NCBI GenBank assembly: GCA_021234155.1
Contig: JAJEKV010000004.1
Location: 14,540,716 to 14,604,715 of the forward strand
Direction: 5' to 3'
Length of the DNA: 64,000 nt
From: Isoetes taiwanensis
Taxonomy: Eukaryota > Streptophyta > Lycopodiopsida > Isoetales > Isoetaceae
Both the position numbers and the translations under genes were made by a program. The notes under the pieces were generated by a model, which had not been told where the DNA came from, ran no database searches, and was given only the letters and a program-made list of their open reading frames with translations. Of the stretch, positions 10,522-23,119 are shown piece by piece. Within the stretch, counting starts at the first letter, position 1; every line of letters starts with the position of its first letter.

Positions 10522-13500
10522 CTGTAAAGACAATGTAAAAATAACCCCAAAACAAGGGAGGAAAAAATAGAATACGTGATACGTCCAAATACCTGCTGAA
10601 ACACCACATGTGAGCTCATGCGCAGCCTTTCAGAATCCTTGTCTCCTTCATTCAAAGCTCCCTCAACCCAATTGATGAGCTGCTTGACAGGATGAATTTT
10701 TGGCTCAGCCTCATCAACTGCTTCAAGGCATTTTAATTCACGCCCCAAAAGAAGCTTCAATGCTCCCATCCCAAGCAGACTATTCAAAATGGAAGGAAGT
10801 GAGCAAAACACAGAATTAGAAGTTGGAAAGTGCCAAATATGAACTTGTACCTCCGACCAGCATAAGCAATCTTGATAGCAGCTATGGCAACCTGCATTGC
10901 TATCCCAAGAATCAAAGTGCTCTCGTTTTTCTCTGTATCAGTTTCCAAAGCAGCAGCTAACCTTTTCCAAAATGTATACAATGGAGGTATGCACCTCCCT
11001 TCCTGTGCTTCATTACACTTCTTTTCCGTTTCAATGTCCTTCACATTTTCTGGTTGAGCATCTTCAGAGGAAGTGGCCACTTTAGAAGAGCTAAATCCTA
11101 GTGAAACATGCAAAAATGCTGCTCTTCCAAGTTTGTGACTGCCTATTTTCTCAAAAGCTTCTACTAAAACATCGCAATCCTTTGTAAAGGGCACAGCCTG
11201 CATCAAGTTAAACATACAGAGAATTGCACATTTGTGTCAGATATCTTAGTATTGATGTTCCACTTCTCTACATGGATTCAGATTATAGTATTGACATGAT
11301 ACGAAAATCATAATACATGCAAAAGGTCCACTCTTCCAAGTTCGCCAAGATAAATAAACAGCAAACTGCATGTTCATGCGAGCCAACACAGTTACTATTA
11401 TTAATCAATATCCCATGAGGCAATAAGAGCAGAATTCGCAGTGAACTCATTTGCAATTTGTCCAATGTTTTTACTGAATAAAATGACAGACATATATGTT
11501 CACAAGATCTCACTGTAACAATCAGAATCAGAACTTTTCCGTGAGAAGTAATGGAATTTGTACGAGAGTCCAGCTTTGTAAAATAAACAGAATGAAGCCA
11601 CAAATAATGTACTTTATGCCCTAAAAAGACATTCTTATTCCCATGCATGCAGACATGATCTCATTCTGGTTACTATAAACAGACTAGCAGCAAATGGCTG
11701 TAGAGCACATTCACTTCTTTTGAAGGACCATTGTAGGCAGCACAAAAAAGATGGGAGTCAATGCAAGTTAAGCTCGCGCATGCATCTCAACCTTAAAATG
11801 TCAGACTTCCAGTGTAAACAGGCCAATAAAAGCTTATCCATAGAAGATTAACTTTTTTAATTATTTAAATTCCATCATAAGTTGCATAAATCTGCAATAT
11901 GGTTGCTGTCAAGGCACGAGAAATGACCAATAAAGTAATAAAATACCACCATAAGATGCACAAATATGCATTATAAATGCTGCCAAAACATGAAACACAT
12001 GAGAAGTGTCCATGCACTCCTATGCTAATAGTTACATTGGAATAGTTAACTTGCTCACCTGTAAAACACTCAAGATAGACGCTGCAATAGAGCAGCACTC
12101 CTCAAACTTAGGGCAATCTTCAACAAGGCGTCTGTTACAAGTCCCCACTCATAGTAAAGAAATTCTGTATACATAATATGGATAAATTTCATCACATCAG
12201 TTATACCTTTTAAGAGAGAGACCAGGGAATCGGCAAATGTCTGGATCGCAAAGGAAGGTAAAGGATCTCAAGACTTGTATACCAATTCCTGAAAACATAT
12301 CAGCATCACACATATTCTCCCCATCTTCCGTAGACAGTACTGTCTTGTGAAGCACAAGATTCAACAAGTTGACCAGGCCCTCTTTGAGCAGCACGGACTG
12401 TAAACTCATGATGTTAGTTGCACATCACACAACTGAAGTAGATTACTTGCCTGTATAGACACCTAACCTTTGAAAGAGGATTTGCAGCTAGCTCTGATAT
12501 GAATTGAAGATATTGTGTAACCTGTGCATGTAAAAGTCAAAGAAGCACAGCTCAACAAATGACAATGATCAATATGCTATAAGTAACAGGTAAACACTCA
12601 CCTGGAAAATATTAACATCAGATATAGCAGAATCTCCACTCATTGTCTCACGGATTGAAATGAGCAAGGGATGCAGAATAGTTGCAGCATAGGATTCATT
12701 TTTTCCCGCAAATCTCACAATGATCCTTTTTAACATTTCCCGCAAAGCAGCACATGTCTGCAAAAAATGCCAAAAACCAAGGACACTTGGGAATAAGCAT
12801 GAACAAAGTTTTTACACCCTAGGCAACGCATTGTTTCTAGCAATCCTAAGGACAAAGAGGCCTAAGATGATGCAACATGCATGACAATATTTGGGTGGGT
12901 AATTGTAAGCATACAGTAGATGCCAGCTGCAGGACAATATGGCCAAGCTGATCCAAGTGAGGTAATAATGATCTGAATAACTTCTCGGAGTGTTTTGTTG
13001 TTGTGTGCCAAAATACATGTGATAGACTTTGAATACCAAGTAAGCTTTCTACTGCTGAGCTCCGATAAGCATCAAATGATGCGCACTTCCCAGAACCAAG
13101 GTAAGAAGACTCCATTGGTAACATATCTCCCTGCAAAGAAAAGACAGAAAACGGAATTGGAAATTACAATCCGTAGTGACAAAAAGTAGATGAAACTAAA
13201 ACTGCATTTTTCTCCTAATATTTATATTTACTAAGATTTCAATATCAGTACCATCCAATCTGCAAGGTAGAATAGAACTGACTAATACATGACTAATAAA
13301 GGATGGAAAAAGGGCAGGAAAACTAGTACCAGAAGGCAGAGCATGCTGCATGCTTCCACAGGTCCAATTGGCAACACATGTGAAGCATTCGCGTTATTGG
13401 AAATAGATATCCCCAAGATCTTCGGAAGTAGTGCTGGTGTCCAGTTAAATATTGGCCAGCATGCAAGGACAGAAGCCAATAATTGTCGTACAGAACCCAG

Positions 13501-16500
13501 TTCCACAACCCCGCCATTCCACGAAAATGGAGGTACAGTTGCATGTGTGGAAGCTTTTGCACTACACAAAGAATTTTAGCAACAATTTCCAAAAAATGGA
13601 GTCGTGAGTTCCCCACTTACAAACCCAAGTTATTCACAATACTGATGCAATCTCCCTACAAACCTTATGGCACGATGTAATCGTAGCAACATATCCACCA
13701 GTTTCGTATTACAGTACTCTTGAACTTCCAGCTGCATTGAACAAAGGTGATCACTCTTAGAACAGAAATGGTTGAGGAAACAACAACATAGCCACCAAAA
13801 GCATCTTAACTCCGGGTGGAGATCTACACCGCATTCAAGTTTAAGAGATCACACTTGGAATGCAAAAAAAATGCTGCTTACGTACTCAATCGCATGCTCG
13901 CCGGCCACTGATAATTGTTCAATTTCACCACAGGATGCTATATACATAATTTAGGCCATACCTGAAGGCGCTGAAGGAGGGCAGACAAAAGAATAAGGGT
14001 TGGCACCAGCAGCTTTATAAAAAGGCGCTCATTGCTTTGCTCCGTAAGTTCATCAAAAGATGCATCCGGATCACTTTCCTCATCTACCATTTCTTCTGTA
14101 TCATAATGGAAAATGGGGAATCTTAAAAACAAAATCATTTACAGTCATTTTTATCTATTTCTGCATACACCATAATTTAACAATGACGATAATGATGACG
14201 ATAATGATAACAATAATAATGAAAGGGCAAGAGACAACACAATGATGAGAGACAGACCCACGGCAGAGGTGTTTTGTGGACAAGATAAATGGGAGGTACA
14301 AGGGAAATGAATGGGTTTGCAATGGACAGGCTTCACTCGCAAAAAAATATTCTCCAATCACAATTAAGCTTATATCTCAGAAGCATTGAATATGTAAAAA
14401 TTAGAATGTTGATTGGGTTGAGCTCTCCCGAACTTGATAAAATGAATTTGCCTCCATTGCATATAATATTTGTCCCCTCACACTCTTATGCAGATACAGG
14501 GTAGCATGCCGATAACCGTTTATGGGCACACTAACACATGCAGTTTTTCCTGATCTGTAGTACTTGGGATAGATCCACCTCACCTGCCAATTGCAAACGA
14601 ATTGTGCAATACTCCAATATGGCATACAGAACCAGCAGGGCGCCTTCTCCATAAAGAGCACCAGATACACTCTGAAACGAGTAGTGCAAAAGAGCTCCAT
14701 TAAGGACAGGTGATAGAGAAAAAACTTTGACAGGTGGCATTAACACATACAGGAAATGTGGACACGGAAGCCAAAATATGCATGGCCATAGTTAGCTGAT
14801 TAATTCCAGCATCTGAAAGAGATAAGGATCCTCCTATTCCAGCTCCTTTTCCTACTAAATTCTGCACATCGGAAATATCTATGGTCCCTGTAGTGTCAAT
14901 TATATTGTCGGGATTCATAATCTCATTTAATGGCAATCCCGTAGTTGTCTGCTGAGTGTTTCCAGATATGATAGCTGCACAATACTTGAGCAATCCAAGT
15001 GCACCTTTCTTCTGGTAGATTACGCCAGGATCAACTAGCTCCAAGAGGCGAGAGCACAATGGGTACTTCTCTCCACTGACCTCCCCACTAAGTGTTTCCT
15101 CTGCAGATTTTAATGACAAAGATAGTAAAATCCGTTGCAGATGAACTGCATAAGGAATCCATGTAGATAAGGATGACATGGCTGAATCACTAAGTATGCA
15201 ATACAAAACTTCTGCTGCAAAATGAGATACAGAATACTTCATTTGATTATCTGCAACAACCACCAATATCATTAATAGAGACGTAACATGAGTGCATAAG
15301 GGATGCGACATGCATACCTTCCTCCATGGTCTGCTTTGATGACCCCAATTCAAGAGTTTCCATTACTACTGAAAAGACCTTAAATTGAGAAGCAGGAAAC
15401 CAGCGAATATAATTATTATATGTCTTATAAATTTCTGGAAGGAAAGTGATATAATGGTCTACCTCTGGAAAATGTGAAATTGCGAGTATTGCTTGCTTGC
15501 CAGAACCTGTCCTGTGAGTTTCAAGAATATAAGAAGCCAAAACGTAAAAGGGAGCTAGTGAATGCAGCATTATGGAACAGACCTTGAGCCCCTAACAAGG
15601 TCCCATAATGACCATAGTGCAGCCTCTGACCCTCTTGGAGAAGAAAGTAAGCGATCAATTGAATTCATCTAGACAATGAAAAAATACTCCGGAATCAGAC
15701 TACACCGTAATGAAGGAATCGTGTTCCCTTGTCAACTATAAAACTTGTGTGTACCACAAAGAGACTCGATTGAAGCAGCCCTCCAATATCCTCTGAAGAA
15801 CAAACATACTCAAAAGATTGAAAAGCGGCTGCATGGCGTAACGGCACAAGGTCCTTATCTTGCATCTCTTGAACCCCGCACAGCCCCATCATTATAGAAA
15901 CAGTTGCTTCTGGTTCTGATGTAAGGAAAAGAAGACCTGTAAAAGAAAGATAATGCTGAGTATCCAAATTCACATAAATAATCATCAATAAATGCACCTG
16001 AGCGGCAGCTTAGAAGGGAGAGAATGAGGCGTTGGACAATCGCCACAAACTGTACACGTAAGGATAATCCTTTCCCAGAAGCTGCCCGAATTATCGGAGA
16101 TGATAGTAAAGCTGCAATTGATGGAAGGAAACGCCTTTGCTGCACTATTTAGAGATGACACATTAATGCAAGCCCAAGCATGTAAACAATGGGGATGGGA
16201 AGCACAAATCTATGCTGACTTAAAGCCTACACCCAAGAGAACATCATGTCCGTGCAATGGACAAATAATACAATAACAGCCTATGGAGCATAGGCACAGA
16301 ATATGATATTTGGCCATGGAGGAATTTTATGGCATTATCCCATGCAGTGTTCTATGAAATATGTGTTGCAGTAAAGATCTTTGCATAAGAGGCAGAGAAG
16401 TAATCCAAATGTCCTTTGACGATGATAGGAGCAGCAGATATAAATGCATATCAGTGAAGGATTCAAGTGGTTTAAAGTCCAAATATAGAGGAATCTTACA

Positions 16501-19500
16501 ATATTGGTATAGCTCCTGCCTAGAAAACGCTTCTCTTAGAATAAACTGAATGGAGAATTACATTTGACCAAATTTTGATTTCTCTGTTTACTACTTGTTA
16601 GCATGTCACTCACTTAGTGCCCATTTACCCAAAAGTGATTATCCTTCCAGAAAAAGGGAGTCTTCTCCCAATAGCTTGAGATTGAGACAGGTACACTTTG
16701 AGTTGATTGCTCAAAAACCTCTCCTTAAAACTATGCATGTAATGGCGTTAAAAACACCACATATGCCCATCACCAGCCCTACCAACAGAACATCTCAAAA
16801 AAACAATTATGCTTGTGGCGGCATTAAATTCGTTCTGCCCATGAAAATGAACTCCAGGTTTATTAACTACTAATGCTTCTTGACACATTAGGAAAAAACA
16901 TCTCTTCAAATGGAAATGGAAACTAGAGTTCAATAAAACAGTACCTGGAGCAACATCAAAAAGTAGGCATCCATATCAGTATCGCTGCTAAAATGTTTCG
17001 AAAATGATGCCGCCCACATTGCATGAAGAAGAGGCCTTGTAGTATGCTCACAGGATTCAGTAGCTAAAATCCGAAGAGCATGTGAAGATAACCATTCTTC
17101 ATCAAGAACATCTTTGAAAGACGCTATTTTCTGATTCCATACAGAGAATACTCATATATTGAACCGGTTTATGTTGGTTGAATGAGCTATAACAAGGTAC
17201 AATCTACATGATATCTTACCAGAATCTGTCGAAGACTTCCATTTGCTGCTTTCAGAATGCCCCTAGCTTTGATATCGGATGGGTCAGCTGCAGTGTTTTC
17301 CATCAATTCATCAATTGTACACTGATAAAGAATAACTGTCATTAGAGCACAATTCTTTGCTTCAATATTCTAGAATGGAATGATTCAAAATAACTCATGC
17401 CTGAAATTTAGCAGCAAGCTCATAGGCACGTAGTCTATGAAGAATTTGAGCAGAAAGTCGAGAAGTCGCCTTCTGCTGTGGTTGAAGTAAAAGCTGCAAT
17501 AATACAGCATAGCCAATACTTCCAGATGATGGTGCATCCGTAATTTCCCCTGATGATAGTTTGGTAGGCTTCCACCATCCTAGCAATGCATCAGAACCAA
17601 ATGCATATCTAGTGACACATTCAATGGCTTCTAGGGCCAGCAGAGTCACGATTGGAGCATCTCCACTGACATGTTGCAACAAGTTCATCAAGTAGTTTAC
17701 ACCACCTGCTACGACAAACTGGAAGCATCCATGTATGTCAATGCAAAGGAGTCGAATGGCCGCCAATGCCCCCAATAAGTTGTGCACCTGGATAAATGAT
17801 AGAAAACTTAACCACACGATTCATTTAAAAAATATTTGGATATTATGATGTCAGGTAATTAAGGACCTTCGTAAATTCAAATGTAGGTTGAATGCCAGCT
17901 TCAATCCATTTGAAGCTTAGATCAACCAACCGTGAACTTGTAAATTTATTGGCTGTGTTGCCATGTTCATGTAGCTCAAAGTTCTCCACATGAAGTCTAT
18001 CTTGCCCTTCGTTGTCTTTCTCATGAAGTTGATCAATAACATCCTGAAGTTTTTCTCTAGCCTCTGCGAGCAGCTTTAAGTTTTGATCCTGGCCTTGCCT
18101 ACTGAAGATATCAGAGTACGAACCACGACCTCCATTTGCAATTATCCCCAGGTGTAGAAAAAGGGAATCAGCTGATCTGACAGCAACTGCTGCTGAAACA
18201 AGAATATTTTTTACTTTATAACCAATGGGAGCTCCAAGAAGTTGACTGATTTCAACTTTTGAAGCTAAGGATATTAGGTCCTTCACTGCCATTAATACCT
18301 CTGGGCTCTTATATGCAAGACGCAAAGAACAAAGTGGCTTAGACCACATAGTACTATACAATTTCTGGGAACGTAATGCCTCCGGCAGGTCCTCAGATTC
18401 ACATGGCACTTCAGAAGCTGCAATTGAATCCCTAAAAGCAGCATTTAGATCACTTGTGACGTTAAGTTTTCCAAGATCTTTTACAGGATTCCCAAAGACG
18501 ACAAGTGTTAGAGTCTGATAATAGCCCCTTACAACCATGTGATCGGTAACAGCAGCCTGCAAGCACATTTACATATTTTAGTGCCATAGCATAGTGGTGT
18601 TCTTTCCTTAACCAACATGCATCAAAAGAGACAATTATTTAGACACTAGAATAGAATCAGATTCATCAAATAGCTAAAAGGAAATAGAACTTCCATATGG
18701 ATGACAATGTCTATGTAAACATGAACTTTTCTGTCTGCCCAAATGGTTTGCAAGCTGTTTTCATGCAAGTATCTTATCTACAAGGACCTCCCATGCTAAT
18801 AAAGCTTAGCTTTCATGATAATCGTTCCAAAGTAAAACACCAAAGTACCAGCTATGACAGGCATAATTGACCACAACCACCATCCTATATGTACACCTCC
18901 AATAAAGAAAAGTACACAAGGACATATGTTCTGCTTAGTTTTATTCAGGGTGGCTACTGTTTACCAATGTCTAGAATGTCCATAACCAGTGGTAATACAT
19001 GTAACAAGTTGACTACATTGACTACCTGTACATCAAGAGAAACGGACGTTGAAGGAGAATAGACAAAGGCAGGGCAAAGACGTTTGAATCGCGCTTCCCC
19101 TCCAGTTCTCACAAAAATTTCAACAGCAAATGACTGTGGATTGCTGCCTCTGCAAATGTACATCAAATGAGAAATTCTGCTAAGATTAACTTCAAACAAC
19201 CTAGCCAAATAAATCCATGCAATGGACAATCATAATTTACTTTCGGATAACTATTTTATTTCCTCATAAGGGTAAAATATGTTTACCCAGCAAGGGACAG
19301 TGATGAGCACGATGAAGATGTGTGCATCTGCAAGACCTCGCATGCACTTATTAGCACAGGCTCTGCAAAACGGACCTGCATAAACACAATAAACCGGAGA
19401 CAATTCAAAACAATGGCACAGCCTCTCATTGTTAAACTCTGAATGATAAGATCATCCCTTCTATCCTTTTCCACCGGGATCCTATAAGCAACTCTTGACA

Positions 19501-19794
19501 GACTTCTACACACAAGTGAACTATTATCCCTGCCGAACGAAATATCAGGTCGATTTACACTACTCGTTGCTTGCATATCCTTAAAAATGCCTGAATCCAG
19601 CTTCTTGACCCAGGGAATACTGCTAAAAATGATTATCCAAAAAGCTGTTTGCAAATTCGTTGCGCAGGGCCAGCTTAATGTGCGAGAATGAATGAATTTA
19701 AATTTGAAAAAAGACCCACCTCGTCAACATGTTCACCGATACCAGGATGAAGGAAAGTCTGTGCAAAGAGGACACTGGGCGCAGGGCGCCCCAT
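7811..19794 (-). CDS. VIR: VIRILIZER homologue, m6A mRNA methyltransferase complex subunit (24 coding exons)
   Basis: The start MGRPAPSVLFAQTF, the internal MHVDDYVARERN and IHVDEFMARQRERQ motifs and the C-terminal LLEQHPKL are characteristic of plant VIRILIZER. This nuclear scaffold works with MTA, MTB, FIP37 and HAKAI to deposit N6-methyladenosine on mRNA. Exons inferred from GT/GC-AG sites: 19794-19720, 19375-19287, 19149-19026, 18556-17867, 17787-17401, 17321-17220, 17130-16945, 16139-15998, 15936-15704, 15668-15583, 15511-15318, 15250-14751, 14671-14584, 14095-13962, 13130-12915, 12757-12602, 12521-12468, 12397-12207, 12131-12059, 11197-10851, 10779-10593, 10521-8038, 7973-7902, 7831-7811. 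They total 6,831 nt, a continuous frame of about 2,276 aa, close to the roughly 2,140 aa of the Arabidopsis protein. No internal stop was found, so the gene looks functional. Confidence 0.95.
10593..17787 (-). CDS. VIR: VIR exons 5-21: helical-repeat middle region
   Basis: Seventeen mostly short exons encode Leu-rich helical sequence, for example VHNLLGALAAIRLLCIDIHG (exon 5), CTIDELMENTAADPSD (exon 6), DEEWLSSHALRILATES (exon 7) and RLVEDCPKFEECCS (exon 19). This fits the ARM/HEAT-like scaffold of VIR proteins. Phases join correctly through every junction used. Exon 5 ends TTTCAG|GCATGA, so that intron would be of the GC-AG class. Exon 9 is best ended at 15704 (GGT|GTAGTC), because the alternative donor two bases earlier puts exon 10 out of frame. 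Introns are mostly 100-800 nt; the largest is about 0.9 kb, upstream of exon 15 or 20. Confidence 0.85.
17867..19794 (-). CDS. VIR: VIR exons 1-4: conserved N-terminal domain
   Basis: These exons encode the most conserved part of the protein. Exon 1 gives 25 residues ending GEHVDE. Exon 2 gives VRFAEPVLISACEVL. Exon 3 gives QSFAVEIFVRTGGEARFKRL. Exon 4 (690 nt) begins AAVTDHMVVRGYYQTLTLVV. The family-typical order FAEPV-, SFAxExFVR-, VVRGxYxxLTLxV is intact. This region is thought to contact the rest of the writer complex. The exon 4 donor (AAG|GTCCTT) is weak, so its end is less certain than the others. The ATG at 19794 is chosen because MGRP starts this family. Confidence 0.9.
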
Positions 19795-19885
19795 TTGGCC
19801 GCTGCTGCTAGTGCTCAGCTCGGAACCTCCTCCTTTTTCCTTTCTTCTTCCTCGACTTCCTAGTTCATGGGAACGCTAAACCTCT
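19795..19885 (-). promoter_or_regulatory. VIR 5' leader with minimal upstream ORF
   Basis: On the minus strand, the 5' leader holds a purine-rich stretch and a two-codon upstream ORF at 19868-19860 (ATG AAC TAG), about 65 nt before the VIR start. A TTTTCAG at about 19885 could be a 3' splice site of a leader intron. Whether the uORF is transcribed is unknown. Confidence 0.4.
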
Positions 19886-19936
19886 GAAAACACATCATAA
19901 AAGCAAATGAAACAAGGTGCTGGAGGGTTGCCCTCC

Positions 19937-20004
19937 ATGGCCATAGGGTGAACTGGCTTAAATCATAGTTATGGCCATAGGGTGAAGTGGCTTAAATCAT
20001 AGTT
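19937..20004. repeat. 34-bp tandem duplication
   Basis: Two adjacent 34-bp copies (19937-19970 and 19971-20004) differ at one base (AACTGG against AAGTGG). They lie just upstream of VIR. Confidence 0.95.
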
Positions 20005-21770
20005 CAAAGTCATGTTTTAACAATCAATTTAAATTGCTACTTCAAAACAATAGAGTACTTGATACCATATCTTTATGGGAATTTATAGATAGTGGAATCG
20101 TCGGATTCTTAGAAACATACGAAACAATGTATGAAGAATGCAAATAGAGAAATGGGGGGAGGGCAAAAGAACTTAAGAACTGAGGATTGTTTTGCATGTC
20201 AATTTTGTTCAGGGTATGAAGGAAGAATTCAATTTTATAAATTGAAGAAGGTGGCTAAGCATTTAATAGCATGAAGTACATGGAAGTTGCAAGCAAGGTA
20301 GACTTACTTAAAAATGCAAATGCAATGGCATGTCTTTTGTTGTTCAATAGTTATGGGTCAGGTTCTGAGCTTAGGCCCTGTCGAAGGCAATGATTTGGAG
20401 TCCGTGGTTGAGCTCGAACGTGCGTTCACCCCAGCTCTTCAGTATGCTTTGGCGCAATGATCGAGGATTTGCCTTCATTGTAGCTAATGCGCCTCCTAAT
20501 GGATAACCGAGAAATTTGTCAAGCAATGCTCCTGCCATTGTGACATGTAGCGTCTTCGATGCAGTATAAATGGCATTTGGTATCTGATGCAATGAAGCTT
20601 ATTGCCGTTTCATAGCTCTAAATTGTTGAGTAATTTATGGAATTTGAAGAAAATAGTGTGAGCAGGAAATTGGTACCAAGGCCCTGCATATTTTATATGC
20701 TATGATCAGTCTGACTCCTGATTCTGGGATGTCAGTTTGCATGCATTTTTGAATATCGAATTCCATGATTGAATTCCATATTACATGCATTTTTGCATTT
20801 CTTATTTTTAATAGATATACAATATTAAATTGTGAAGTCAGCCTGAAGCACATGCACTGATTGAGATTCGCTATTTGGCACACAAGTCTTGAACCTTGGT
20901 ATATAAGGCTAATCAAATGTTTTAAGTAGTGGCTCTCAAAGAAACAAGTTAAGGAGTCAAGATCCTTGGAAGGCCTTAGTAGATCTAATATATTAATCCT
21001 AGAAATGGCATTGTAAGCAAACACTACAATGAGGGATTTTCTAGGTCTGATACAAACCAATAATGCCAACCTGCCTATTCCAAGCTTATCTAATGACTAC
21101 ATTTCATTTATCCCCTATTACAAAGACCATATGCTCTTGGCGACCTTTAAGTTCCAAATTCCATCTTTTAGGTAACTCGATAGACCGAGGGGGCAATCAA
21201 TCCAACAATAGGGAGCACTAATCCGTTAGAAAAATTTGCAAAATCCAAAGGGCAAGTCCAAAGACCCAAACTATGATCCGTGAGCACCAAAGATCTACTA
21301 GGATAGGTCACTAAAGCTTGCTTTGTATATTTCAATTGCACGGGAATAGTAATCTAGGGTTTCATTGGCAAACATGGAGCATATGCCGAGGGTACAAAGG
21401 GAATACACGGAAATCCTTGGACCAACATGTTCTCGCCTTGTGCAAAGATCCGACATTCTCGTTTTTTGAAATTCAAGATTGCCTCCTCGAATGCAACAAT
21501 CATTCGCTCACTAAAATGATGAAGGTATACATGAGCATGGGCTCCTCCATGAGGAGCAAGCAGAAAGAGTTTAGTGGGCGTGGCTCCAAACCGGAGATGT
21601 TTTGGAGACGGGGTGTGTGTAGGATTTGCGCACATGTCTACCAAAGGGGATAGCCACCATCGCCAAAACACGGTTAGCTTTGTTTCCGAGTGCCTCCCGT
21701 AAAACGAAAATGACCGCCCGGTTTACGACCAATAATGGGTTTGTAGCGATTATTGGCGTTATTCTCGCAT
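20005..21770. other. Non-coding stretch upstream of VIR
   Basis: No recognisable gene. A minus-strand open frame at 20592-20371 (about 70 aa, with KTLHVTMAGALLDKFLGYPL) has reasonable composition but matches nothing I know. The rest is unstructured intergenic DNA. Confidence 0.4.
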
Positions 21771-21774
21771 ATCT

Positions 21775-21853
21775 TGGCATATACCTGGAATATACCACAA
21801 ACCCCACATGGACAAGGGTTTGCCCCCTTAGGGGCAACCCAAAATATTGCAAC
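21775..21853. repeat. Direct repeat, left copy
   Basis: A 32-bp core at 21813-21844 (CAAGGGTTTGCCCCCTTAGG, then GGCAACCCAAAA) is identical to 24641-24672. Both copies are preceded by a run of GGTATATTCC/TATACC-like words. The two are in the same orientation, 2.8 kb apart. Confidence 0.85.
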
Positions 21854-21964
21854 AAATACTAAAGGCCCATCCTAATATGTCATCATTTGACAAAGGCAAA
21901 CTTAATTTTCATTCAAGTGCATATTTAGATCAGTCTAACCACCCTAAAACTTCATCAACTAGAC

Positions 21965-22215
21965 TTCAAATTCTGATATATATGTACAAATAAATTTGAT
22001 GTTCATGCTAATTTTCACATTGACGGTTCACTTGTACTAATAATAAATTTGACATTGTTGTTGATGTTCATATTGATGGTTCACCTCAAATTCTAACTAA
22101 TAAATTTGACGTTCTTGTTAATGTTCATATTGATGGTTCACCTCAAATTCTGATATGTACTAAAAATTTTGATGTTCTTGCTGATGTTCATGTTGATGGT
22201 TCAGAAATAACGGAG
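21965..22215. repeat. Diverged tandem repeat, about 60-65 bp unit, four copies
   Basis: Each unit contains TTTGA(T/C)GTTC, then TTCA(T/C)(A/G)TTGA(T/C)GGTTCAC(C/T), then CAAATTCT. The copies run head to tail with small indels. Confidence 0.8.
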
Positions 22216-22226
22216 CTAAATCATGT

Positions 22227-22300
22227 TGATGCAAGAGGGATATTGTTGTCCCAACTTCTCACACTGATGCACGAGGGATACTGTTGCCCCAACTTCTCAT
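22227..22300. repeat. About 36-bp tandem duplication
   Basis: Two copies of GATGCA(A/C)GAGGGATA followed by CTGTTG(T/C)CCCAACTTCTCA. It follows directly on the previous tandem array. The segment from 22300 to 23110 shows nothing recognisable. Confidence 0.8.
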
Positions 22301-23119
22301 AGAGGGCACAGACTCATATTCATGTTGTCATAACTGATTTCCTATCTGAAACTCCTATCACGTTCTATTCCACTTGACTTTCTCACTACTATTCCCGCAT
22401 AACGTTTGCATTGATTTGTTTATTGGTTTACTTGTCAGTGGACGTTTGATGCTAAATGCAATGGTTGGTACACACTGGTGCCTTCCATTATGAAAGATTT
22501 CCACCTTTTCCGTTGCCTAATATTTGTACAGGTTGTTTCCTCTTTGCTATGCTACTAGACAAGGATTTTTTCTTCCAATTGTCGTTGTTAATTAGGCCTT
22601 TCCCCAGCCCACATTGATCAATTTTCTTGATAGAGCAGACTTTCAATCAAGATCCATTGGCGAGGCAAGATATTCCAACGCCGAACTAGCATCGGACATG
22701 CTCAAATCGCATCCCGATAGTGAAGCTCAATTTTAGGATATTTGTTCATTCCATCTCCCTGTTTGTTTACTCTTTTCTTCATACCTAGCATAAAGGTTAG
22801 CCAACAATATATATGGTACAAAGATCTAATGGTTCTAACTCAATAATGTGTTACGATGCATAATTTGCAAACTTTAAGTCGTCATGAAACCGAGAGGCGC
22901 CCGAACAATTACATCCGGGTTGCAATGGCATATTATCAATGAAATCATGTGCCTCATCTAGCCAGACCTACTCTCCCAAAAAAGATCAATTGAGCATCCA
23001 TAATGTTCAGGTTGTTGGTGATATGCCATTTTCATTGCCCATGGAAATAAAGTAATGATGGCAATCATTTAACATCCCTCCATAATTACATGCGAAAAAA
23101 TGGCAATGAAAGTGATATC

